From assembly GCF_001641265.1 (NCBI RefSeq), contig NW_020167541.1, positions 372,001 through 436,000 on the forward strand: 64,000 bases of DNA, given 5' to 3'. The translations under genes and the position numbers were made by a program. Of the stretch, positions 54,690 to 63,366 are shown piece after piece (the stretch's first letter is position 1; each line of letters opens with the position of its first letter). Below the pieces are notes generated by a model. That model worked only from the letters and a program-made list of their open reading frames with translations, did not search any database and was not told the DNA's origin. This stretch comes from Pseudogymnoascus destructans (lineage: Eukaryota; Ascomycota; Leotiomycetes; Thelebolales; Thelebolaceae).

Positions 54690-56264
54690 GTTAAGGGGGC
54701 ATTTGTCCTGGAAATGGCCGGGCTTGCCACACTTGAAACAGTTTCCTCAGGGCGCAGGGACTGCAGTTCTCACACCAGTATGGCTGGCTTGGGGAGGAAC
54801 GCAGTTCGGGTGGACAGAGCAGATGTGGCTCGAGTCGGCTTTGCCGCTGACTCCTTTGCCGTATCCGTGGTACGTGTGGACGTCCTTGCGAGAGCGGGTA
54901 GCAGATTCAATTCGTTGTTCCGGCACTGTTCCTGATCGAAGGTGGTAAGTTCTTGTACCATGGTCTGGTAGTCTCCATTTTATTGGTTTTTGATGATCGC
55001 TGTTACGATATCAAGTGCGCCTTGCAGCTCGAGTGGGGGTTCAGGGGTGTGGGGAGCTTTCCGGGGTTGGAGCGAAGTTTTCAGTTGTGGAGTGAATTTT
55101 CAGAACTGGTCTCGCTAAAGATATTCACTCCACAATAGCTGTATATAGATCGAGCCACTGCTCGAGTGCTCCTCTTCTCTTTCCTTTCTTCTCTAGATTG
55201 AGTTTAATTCATAATACCCAACTGGCGCCCTATGCCTTGGTGAACCGTGACAATCGCGACGCGGCTGCGGAATTGGGGAGTCAACTTGTTCCACATGTAC
55301 TGAAACCATTCTGACTCGGAGACTTGTCCTGTGATAGCTGCACTTTGGAAACGAGCCTTGAACTCTGGGAAGGTTTCGCTAGCATGCCCTTTCTCTCCCA
55401 TTTGCAGGTTGTCGAAGAGGTTCCTGGCCTGTTCCGTCTCGTTGCCTGTGAGATAGTATGAACCTAGTAGATCCATCATCTCCTCAGCACTGAGGAACCC
55501 ATGCGTAGCGGACAGGTATTGGGGCTCTAGGTAGGTCTTCGCCAGGCCGGTCGTAGTTCCCCATATCAACGCCCTTCTCGAGACGTCGGTAAGGTAGTGG
55601 TCCTCATTGACTACGAGTCGGTCCCGAATCGAAGCGCTCCATTGTAAGAAGGTATGTTCTATCCCATCGCTGAGAGGAAGGATTTTCTCAGAGATGGTTG
55701 ATTTCTTATAGCGATTCGGAGGGTCCTCGGTGTGCATTCGTGATGACCCTGGAATCGATGGAGAACGAGTGTTCTGAAGAGGTGGCAATTGAACTGTCTC
55801 GGGGTGTTTTGTGTGTGAGGCGTTCATTGCTCCGTGGCTTCGACTGTGGGTATGGGGGCGTCCACCGGTGGTGTGGATGGGATTCTGGTCTGGGATGCCG
55901 ACAGGATAACTAGTAGACCCTTGACCTCCTGTATCTGTGCTTCGAGATGGGCCATTCGACTCGGGATGTCTTCGAATGGCACAGCGGTCGTAGCTGCAGC
56001 GGTGGTTTGTCTGGTAGTCATTCTGGGCAGTTGACCGTCGTTGTCTTGGGGTGGTATGTTTGATGTCAGTTTTGACATATTGCCTCTGGTGTGTATCGGT
56101 ACCGATACGAAAGAGCTTGACTTCCGGTAGCTTGTAGCTATCAACGCTCTTGTCCACAATTTCCTCTGTGCTAGGAGGGGGTTCTTAAGGATCTCGTATC
56201 CTATTTGGCGCCAACGCGTCAGCGACTTTACCAGCTTGTTCTGAAGAATCAAACCCTGATCCAC
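54690..56264 (-). pseudogene. G2 gag, split by a solo LTR
   Basis: The N-terminal part (frame to about 55824) starts near MSKLTSNIPPQDNDGQ and contains RMAHLEAQIQEVKGLLVILS, a short coiled coil. After a frameshift, the capsid-like domain follows in another frame (55253-55790: FLQWSASIRDRLVVNEDHYL, TYLEPQYLSATHGFLSAEEM, FPEFKARFQSAAI). A solo LTR-D at 55001-55252 interrupts it. Beyond lies a polar segment and a CCHC zinc knuckle (CFKCGKPGHFQDKC) at about 54697-54740. At least one frameshift besides the insertion. Confidence 0.8.
55001..55252 (+). mobile_element. LTR-D solo copy in gag, TSD ATCGC
   Basis: 252 bp, TGTTACGATATCAAGTGCGC to TTGGTGAACCGTGACA, flanked by ATCGC at 54996-55000 and 55253-55257. 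It has 25-30 bp near 55115-55140 (TCGCTAAAGATATTCACTCC) that are absent from the sister copy at 58221. Confidence 0.92.
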
Positions 56265-56435
56265 TGGCTGTCCATGAGATCTCTGGAATCACGGCTATTT
56301 GAAGTTGTCAGGTCTCTCCTCCGAAACGTCACCGAGTCGCAGTCGATGGTGTAACGGTAGTTCTCCTGAGTCGTTCTGGTGTGGGATATTATTTAAGTAC
56401 GGCCGTCCCCGGCAGGCGTAATCTTTTTTGTATAA

Positions 56436-56797
56436 TGTAAGGACACAGGGCACCCAGCTCACAGTAATAGCATATGAGAGTGCAAGTCGGAGGCTAAACG
56501 GATGCTATCCTATAGGTCTACTACGAAGGATACAAAAAAGATGAAGGGGGAACCCCGTTGAGTCTGTTTCCTTGAGTACCTGAACTCAGTTATCCCAACC
56601 CTAGCCCTGATCCTTCCACCGCAACAGGTCAGCATCGACCCTGAACCCTACACCCTTACCGTCCCCCACTATAGTGTAACTCGCTATGTGCTCCTCTACT
56701 GGTTCGAAACTACACCGAGTCAGATTTCATGCTTGTAGTGACCATAACTGTTCTGAGACAGGTTCTTCGAGTATCTAGGTAAGGAGGCATCCTTACA
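56436..56797 (-). mobile_element. 5' LTR of gypsy element G2
   Basis: Bounded on the plus strand by TGTAAGGACACAGGG and GAGGCATCCTTACA, i.e. an 8-bp inverted terminus TGTAAGGA. The segment 56590-56797 matches 49457-49664 at the other end of the element. Confidence 0.85.
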
Positions 56798-57294
56798 GAA
56801 GCAGAGCAACGCCTTATACTCCGCTACATATGCCTAAACCCAAAGGATACATACCAAGAAGTAAAGGATGCTTGTAATGTTGCTTGCTCAACATCAACTA
56901 TAAAGAGGATACTACAAGAAGCAGGCATAAGCAATTGGCGTGCAAAGTGTCGCCCTTTCCTACTGCCAATACATGCAGCTAAACAGCTTGCATGGTGTTT
57001 AGCATGGAGGTATTGGACAGCAGAGGATTGGGGTCAAGTTGTGTGGAGTGATGAGTGCTCTGTTGAGCGGGGGCGGGGTAGCAGGAGCAAGTGGTGTTTC
57101 CGCACACCTGCTCAGAAGTGGCAGCGGGAGATGATCCAAACCTACAGTACAAAGAAGAACATCAAGATCATGGTTTGGGGGGCCTTTTGGGCAGAACGCC
57201 AGAGCAATTTATACCTTATGGACCGTGACTTTGAGTCAAAGAAGTTTGGATATACTGCAAACTCATACCTTGAGGTTCTAGAAGCAGAACTCCT
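56798..57294 (+). pseudogene. Tc1/mariner transposase fragment
   Basis: About 165 uninterrupted codons. They show a helix-turn-helix region (QEVKDACNVACSTSTIKRIL, QEAGISNWRAKCRPFL), then the first catalytic block WGQVVWSDECSVERGRGS, TPAQKWQREMIQTYSTKKN and IKIMVWGAFWAERQSNLYLM. The second half is missing. The gypsy LTR cuts the 5' side and an LTR-C copy cuts the 3' side. It is a different Tc1 lineage from the 19985-20389 relic. Confidence 0.85.
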
Positions 57295-57744
57295 TGTAGC
57301 GCTGACTTCTAAACGATAGAAGACACAGAGGTTTCTTGCATAAGGTTGACTTGACAGAGGAGGCAGGGGGTTAGACACAAAGGCTTTCCAAGTAACACGT
57401 TACAGTATTGTAAAGAATACTATATTGAGTTGAGCATGAAGCTCCTATCTAAGGAAATACTATCTACTTATATAGTGGCGTCGTGCCAAAGGGATATCCG
57501 TGGACAACATGGATAACATAATAATCATGATATCCAATGTTATCCATCACCTGATATTCCGTGGATCCCCGTGGATAACATAGATAACATAATATCCAAG
57601 ATATTCAATGTTATCCATCACATGACATTCCATGGATCGCTGTGGATAACATGGATAACATAATATCCATGATATTCAATGTTATCCATCACATGAGGTT
57701 GCAGCCGTAAGCGCTAGCCATAGCACTAGCACTTAGCCGTAACA
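57295..57744 (-). mobile_element. LTR-C copy with tandem 71-bp expansion (inverted partner 1)
   Basis: Plus-strand text TGTAGCGCTGACTTC to CACTTAGCCGTAACA. It contains CTTATATAG (TATA-like on the minus strand) and three tandem units of about 71 bp (about 57495-57695), each including GGATAACATGGATAACATAA and ending ATGTTATCCATCACATGA. No matching target duplication (CTCCT / CCTGA). Confidence 0.75.
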
Positions 57745-57847
57745 CCTGACTGTCTATGGACAGTGGTGGGCACCACCCTACCTAAGTAGTCAGCATACTA
57801 CTTAATTACCAAGACCTAGGGACTAGGCCTATTAGGGGGGGACCTAG
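57745..57847. other. Spacer between inverted LTR-C copies
   Basis: 103 bp with short palindromic motifs (CCTAGGGACTAGGCC) and a run of G. No gene. Confidence 0.5.
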
Positions 57848-58155
57848 TGTTATGGCTAAGTGCTAGTGCTATAGCTAGCGCTTATGGCTGCAACCTCACG
57901 TGATGGATAACATTGGATATTATGGATATTATGTTATCCATGTTATTCACGGGTATCCCTTTGGCATGACGCCGCTATATAAGTAGATAGTATTTCCTTA
58001 GATAGGAGCTTCGTGCTCAACTCAATATAGTATTCTTTACAATACTGTAACGTGTTACTTGGAAAGCCTTTGTGTTTAATCCCCTGCCTCCTCTGTCAAG
58101 TCAACCTTATGCAAGAAACCTCTGTGTCTTCTATCGTTTAGAAGTCAGCGTTACA
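57848..58155 (+). mobile_element. LTR-C copy (inverted partner 2)
   Basis: 308 bp, TGTTATGGCTAAGTGCTAGT to AGTCAGCGTTACA, with TATA box GCTATATAAGTAGATAG and only one copy of the GGATAACAT block. Flanks CCTAG / GCTGT do not match. Confidence 0.8.
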
Positions 58156-58885
58156 GCTGTCAAGCGTCGCATTCAGGTCGCCGAACTCATGCTGTCTCTC
58201 TGCAAATGCCGTGAGGTTCCTGTTACGATATCAAGTGCGCCTTGCAGCTCGAGTGGGGGTTCAGGGGTGTGGGGAGCTTTCCGGGGTTGGAGCGAAGTTA
58301 TCAGTTGTGGAGTGAATTCTCAGAACTAGTTGTATATAGATCGAGCCACTGCTCGAGTGCTCCTCTTCTCTTTCCTTTCTTCTCTAGATTGAGTTTAATT
58401 CATAATACCCAACTGGCGCCCTATGCCTTGGTGAACTGTGACAGTTCCCTCATGATACCGTCTTCGCGTTGGCATTCCTCCACCAAGTATCTTCAAAGAA
58501 GAGTCCCCTGAGCTCGGGCCCCTCGATCCCATTTTCCCCCTTGATTGCAGCAAGAAGCAGTGCCCATTCTGCATCGGGGATGAATCGAAGAGCTACGAAC
58601 AGAGGATAGGTGAATTTTGCCACCCTGCGACGATGATGAATCATGTTGAAAACATTCACCTTAAAGGACGAGACCCGGAGGCTAAGATAGGGTGTTTTCA
58701 CCCAATATGCAAGTCGCAGGGGCTTGTTCTCGAAAAGTTGGAGTATTTCAAAAGTCACGAGTTGGTCATAAGATCACACTTCGAAGATAATAAAAGCTGC
58801 TCTTGAACCACCTAGGTTATGAATGGTAGGGTCGTGGCTTAGCAACGGAATTCCACGGCGGTCAAAGCATGATATAGAGTTAGAG
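58156..58885 (-). pseudogene. Unidentified gene fragment with CGA-to-TGA stops, split by LTR-D
   Basis: Minus strand from 58885: SNSISCFDRRGIPLLSHDPT, LGGSRAAFIIFEV, TGA, SYDQLVTFEILQLFENKPLR, LAYWVKTPYLSLRVSS, MIHHRRRVAKFTYPLFVALR, FIPDAEWALLLAAIKGENGI, RGLFFEDTWWRNANAKTVS, TGA. Beyond the LTR-D insertion it reads GNLTAFAERQHEFGDLNATL. One frame runs through the whole fragment if the two TGA codons (each a single C-to-T change from CGA) are read through. The composition is protein-like but I do not recognise the family. It is cut by LTR-A on one side and LTR-C on the other. Confidence 0.6.
58221..58443 (+). mobile_element. LTR-D solo copy, TSD GTTCC
   Basis: 223 bp, TGTTACGATATCAAGTGCGC to GGTGAACTGTGACA, flanked by GTTCC at 58216-58220 and 58444-58448. 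Confidence 0.93.
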
Positions 58886-59793
58886 TGTAATGGTGGGTGC
58901 ACCAGATGTGAGAATCTACCCACCCAAGGAAGGGGATGATTTTACTAAGACAACACACTGTCTTAGGAAAAAGAGCCAAAGGGTCGTAGCTTAGACTATT
59001 CCACAACGCAGCAATCAGGTGTATGATATAGTGGAGTGGTTTAGACAAGTTGTACAAATGTTGAGTCTGAGAACTCAGGGATAAGTCAGAGGTTAGCACC
59101 TCATTGACTTTTCAGAAACAATGAGTAACAAGATCAATGCTTGGAAGCTTGGAAAAGACGTGGAAGTATGTGATAGTCGATTTACTGTATTGTCTGCTTG
59201 CCCTTTCTTAAGGAAAGGGCAATCCTATTTATGGTAAAGGAGTGTAGTTCTCTCGTTTTCCAAGACTTTCCATGACTAACCAGGCTTGGTAACTGTAGTC
59301 GACATAAGAGAATCCCATAGAACCATCTCCTAGGTTCCTAGCCTATATGAAGTGAAAGGAGGTCCAAGGTCAGAGTACCCTATAGACAAATTATGTCATA
59401 ACTTAACCAATCTTGTGGGTAACTAAGGAGCAATGACGTGTAATGAATCATAGATGGTTGTAGAAGCTTTTGGAGCTATCGTTCATGTTCCTAGGCCTCT
59501 AGTTGATAGAGATATGTCATGTGTAGTATTAGCCCAGTAACTAAGGAGTGATGTCATGTAATGAATCATAGAGGGTTGTAGAGATATGCTATGTGGTCAT
59601 ATCGGCCCAGTAACTAAGGAGCAATGACGTGTAATGAATCATAGAGGGTTGTAGCAATCGTTGAGTAGTATTGCTCTTGTTGTTGGTGTGACAAGCCAAA
59701 ATATGTATAGTAACTTGTAGGTTTGAGGAGGAGATTTCTAAGTTTGCTCTTGAGTTTGATAGCAAACTGAGTGCAACGAATGTCAGTATGACA
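58886..59793 (-). mobile_element. LTR-A copy without matching flanks
   Basis: 908 bp from TGTAATGGTGGGTGCACC to GTCAGTATGACA. Left flank TAGAG, right flank ATATG. The sequences on the two sides are fragments of different genes. Confidence 0.88.
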
Positions 59794-60477
59794 ATATGTA
59801 AATCCGAAGCTCGAACACCATGATCTCTATTATAATATAAAATATATTATAATCTAAAAGTGCTCCATCCATCATACATATTAGGTCCAACAAGATACTG
59901 AGACAGGTATGTCCAATCGACATTCTGAAAATCACTGAAAATATCTTCGAAAGGGTTGAACTTGTTGGGAGTTGTAGTTGGTTCTCTTGGCGCAAATAAT
60001 TACAACTGTGGTTCTTAAGATAAAGTGAGGTTATTTCATTAGTTCCTAAGGAAGGAGCGGTATTTAGTAGTAGGCTGTTGGTGTCGTTGATGTTGGTATA
60101 TGACCCTGTGGAAGTTACTGTATGAAAAGACGGCTCAGTCTCAAACTGAGAAAATATTGATGTTACCGGAGGAACCACACACATCTTGACTCCTTGCTGC
60201 ACGGCCGATTTTTCCACGCATACAGCATACGCTTGTATGAGCATATTAAGTTGAGAATATATAGCCAGATACTTCTCTGCGTGTTTTCCTGGATTCTGCC
60301 TCTTCCACTTTGACAGAGAAAGACATAATATCATAACTGCAAGTAAGAAATCATTCATATTGAAGCTGGTCAGCGCCCAGCTGCTATTATCATGTAGCTG
60401 GCCACCTGGCTGGAGTTCTTTATTCACGCCGATCAGGTAAGTGATGATTGTCATGGCCGCGTGACACATGCCTTCAT
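59794..60477 (-). pseudogene. Fragment of a fungal-specific (Zn2Cys6-type) transcription factor
   Basis: The frame from 60469 reads MCHAAMTIITYLIGVNKELQ, PGGQLHDNSSWALTSFNMND, FLLAVMILCLSLSKW. This is the characteristic C-terminal part of the fungal transcription factor regulatory domain (the AAMxxL...QPGGQL...DFLLAAMILCLDL pattern). The next 100 residues are polar and variable, then a region resembling the C-terminal helix (SIGHTCLSILLDLICMMDGA). An in-frame TAG lies just upstream and no DNA-binding domain is present. The end is cut by LTR-A. Confidence 0.65.
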
Positions 60478-61080
60478 GCTATATTCGAAATGTAGTGCCT
60501 ACGATGCAGTATACATAGAGACTTCTGGTGGAGAAATTCGATAACTTATAAATTCGACTGATAATGAGAAATGGCGGGTCGGCCCTAATTTTTTCAGGAT
60601 CTTTGCATAAGGCCCTTAAAAGTCGTAGGTGTGATTAAAACGCGTCTTTGACTCTAGACGTCATTATACAAATTGATGTGCCTAGATCTTGCTAACATGT
60701 TGTCCCCTATGCGATTCTAGGATATAATTTGCCATATCTTTTACACTAGCTAACTAGGGCGCAGTCTTGCATCTAGCTTAAGTATATGTCGAATAATTAC
60801 TCCCTTCTCTAGCTTAGTTAATTTAAGACAATTTGCCTTAGCTTTGCGCCAATGTATTCAGCTAGGCATTCTGTTAGAAAGTGTCAAGTAAGGTAGTTTT
60901 GCAGTAGAGTGACAGCTAAGTTTCTTAGATTTTTGAATAGCCTTAATAGCTAGGATGATTCACGCTTCTTAGGATTAACTCTCCATTGTTGGTTGTTTAG
61001 AAAACGCGTTTTAAAGTTGGTAGGTAGTAAGGTAGGTAATCAACTCTATGATATGATCAACTCAGTGATAAACCACGTTA
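60478..61080 (-). pseudogene. Degenerate pogo transposase N-terminus and inverted end
   Basis: From about 60605 the sequence parallels 47075-47470 of the pogo-like element base for base with many substitutions (AAGGCCCTT, GATTAAAACGC, GCCATATCTT in the same order). It ends near 61070 with GATAAACCACGTTA, the element terminus. It is much more AT-rich than the intact copy and all frames are closed. Confidence 0.7.
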
Positions 61081-61650
61081 AGCCTAATTGCTTTAAAATT
61101 CAAATAAGGCACTTTAAATGCCTATAAAAGGCTAAATATATATTTTTATAGTTTACTACTAAATAGTTGTCGAGATATTTAGTTACAAAATTCATGATTT
61201 TGAGTGTAAAATAAGGTGGCAACACGCATGCGAAATACGTTACACCTAAACTAGAATTAATAGGCTTTTGTTTGTTAGCGAGCAGTTGCTAGTATATAAG
61301 ACCTGTAAAGGGGTGCCGCCGTTACAGTACATGTGGTAGTTATATAAAGCGTGTTACACATAATCGTAGGTGTTCGCACTGACCACCTTACAGGTGGTCG
61401 GCGAAAGCGAAGTGCATCCAGAAAGCGAAATTGCATCCTGCCAGCCAGATATCATTAGTATGTAGAATCTAATATAACCACTATCTAAACAACTAAGTTA
61501 TACAACCAATTAAGTGATTAAGTTATTAAATAAAATTGACACTAACGTACATGTATAGCGAAAGCGCCAAACAAGCGAAAGCGCCAAAATTATCTACCCT
61601 CACGACAAACATTGCGATAAATCTACCACAACATTAGAAATCAATTGAAA
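61081..61650. other. Transposon subterminal and anonymous sequence
   Basis: Contains GCGAAAGCG motifs in clusters (61393-61425 and 61557-61592, GCGAAAGCGCCAAA twice). This is typical of subterminal repeats of the pogo-like element that follows. No gene. Confidence 0.45.
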
Positions 61651-62419
61651 CTACTCGGAGTCCTCTTCCTCAGAGGTGTCTATTACAATCTGACACGTGC
61701 GCGCATTGTGCCCAGTCTCACCACACTTGCCACAGCGACGGGCACGGGTTTCTTCCCTTGGCTTCCGACCACGGCTTGCCCTTATTTCCTGCTCTACCTG
61801 CTGCACAACATCCCTCTCATCCTGTAGCTCTTGCGCCCCTTGTTGACTAAGTGATCCTCCTTGCTGTAGTCATGTTTTCCTAGCTCTCCGGCGCTTGCTT
61901 AGTACTTCATTTGCCTGTCGTAGGTTTTGGTTCTCTCCCTTTAGCAGTGCTAATTGATGCATTATTTGCGATGCACCCTTTGTAAACTGGTCAACAGCTG
62001 CATAGATTGAGGTTGGAGAGCTATTTTGATGGCGTGAAATCCGAGTTTTAATAAATGTAGACTGTGACATAGCTTCAATTGGGTTGTTTGGTGTCTGAGA
62101 AACCCAAGGTTGAGCAGTACCTGGGCGGGAGCTTGGAGGCATTGGTGTCCTTAACTTAAGATCAAGTGTAGATATCACTCTCTCAGGGTCAAATGGAATA
62201 AGCCCTGCCCCTCGGAACCCGCCTCGAATGTTACTTTCCGTCATTGTAGTGTTAAATGCAGCGTGGAAGGCAGGAAAGAAGTCATCCTTTGTAATATGAG
62301 AAATATGAGCCTGCATCATATCTTCAATTTGCCGACCATAGGCCTGCTTTAATGGGCCGAAACAGCCAACATCAAGTGGCTGGAGTAGATGAGAAGAGTG
62401 AGCAGGCATACAAAGCGTA
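61651..62419 (-). pseudogene. Second pogo-like transposase, C-terminal half, with zinc knuckle
   Basis: Minus strand from the LTR: LCMPAHSSHLLQPLDVGCFG (third catalytic region), YGRQIEDMMQAHISHITKDD, GGFRGAGLIPFDPERVISTL, coiled segment NLRQANEVLSKRRRARKT, TGA (61870-61872), LQQGGSLSQQGAQELQDERD and the zinc knuckle CGKCGETGHNARTC, ending EEEDSE. The TGA corresponds to an Arg codon in the sister gene at 44919-47468. Truncated by the LTR at 62420. Confidence 0.85.
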
Positions 62420-63355
62420 TGTAATGGTGGGTGCACCAGATATGAGAATCTAGCCACCCAAGGAAGGGATGAATTTACTAAGACAACACACTGTCTTAGG
62501 AAACAGAGCCAAAGGGTTGTAGCTTAGACTATTCCACAACGCAGCAATCAGGTGTATGATGTGGTGAAGTGGGTTAGACAAGTTGCAACAAATGTTGAGT
62601 CTGGGAACTCAGGGGTAAGTCAGAGGTTAGCACCTCACTGACTTTTCAAAAACAGAGAATAACAAGATCAATGCTTGGAAGCTTGGAAAAGACGTAGAAG
62701 TATGTGCTAGTCGATTTACTGTATTGCCTGCTTGCCCTTTCTTAAGGAAAGGGCAATCCTATTTATGCCAAAGGAGTGTAGTTCTCTCATTTTCCATGAC
62801 TTTCCATGACTAACCAGGCTTGGTAAATGTATTAGAAATCAAGTGCGACCCACAACTAGCTTGCTAATCATGTAGTGAACGTAAGAGAATCCCATAGAAC
62901 CATCTCTTGGGTTCCTAGCCTATAGGAAGTGAAAAGGAGGTCCAAGGTCAGAGTACCTATAGACAAATTATGTCATAACTTAACCAATCTTGTGGGTAAC
63001 TAAGGAGCGATGACGTGTAATGAATCATAGAGGGTTGTAGAAGCTTCTAGAGCTATCGTTCATGTTCCTAGGCCTCTAGTTGGTAGAGATATGCCATGTG
63101 GTAGTATTGGCCCACCCCCTTAAGGAGGAGATTTTCTTAATAACTTGTTCAATGAGTGTCCAAATGATTTGCCGTGATGTATGTAGCATAAACAGATGTA
63201 GTAGAAGAGTTTGCAGCAATCATTGAGTAGTATTGCTTCTGTTGTTGGTGTGATAAGCCCAGATATGTATGGTGACTTGTAGGTTTGAGGAGGAGATTTC
63301 TAAGTTTGCTCTTGAGTTTGATAGCAAACTGAGTGCAACGAATGTCAGTATGACA
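62420..63355 (-). mobile_element. 3' LTR (LTR-A type) of gypsy chromovirus G1
   Basis: 936 bp. On the minus strand it begins TGTCATACTGACATTCG directly after the purine tract AAAAGGGGGATCA (63356-63368) that overlaps the pol stop. This identifies LTR-A as the LTR of G1. Outer flank GCGTA. Close in sequence to the copy at 20840-21775. Confidence 0.9.
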
Positions 63356-63366
63356 TGATCCCCCTT

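Larger units (their letters stand above)
49457..56797 (-). mobile_element. Ty3/gypsy chromovirus G2, nearly full length
   Basis: On the minus strand, order: 5' LTR 56436-56797 (362 bp, termini TGTAAGGA...TCCTTACA), gag, protease, RT (core deleted), RNase H, integrase, chromodomain, a long 3' region holding an antisense gene, purine-rich tract AAGACGGGGGGTAG (49665-49678), and the first 208 bp of the 3' LTR (49457-49664) cut by LTR-A. The element entered a Tc1 transposase gene at 56798. LTR divergence over the shared 208 bp is modest by eye (roughly 10 differences). Confidence 0.88.

Noticed and set aside
56330..56460. Primer-binding site for a specific host tRNA after the G2 5' LTR
   Set aside because: The bases after the LTR (TTATACAAAAAAG on the minus strand) do not match a tRNA 3' end that I can name.
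57295..58155. Possibility that the inverted LTR-C pair is one long-TIR DNA transposon
   Set aside because: LTR-C also occurs singly with a 5-bp duplication (22271-22436) and contains a TATA box; the two arms differ by a tandem expansion. The pair is kept as a finding but not called a transposon.
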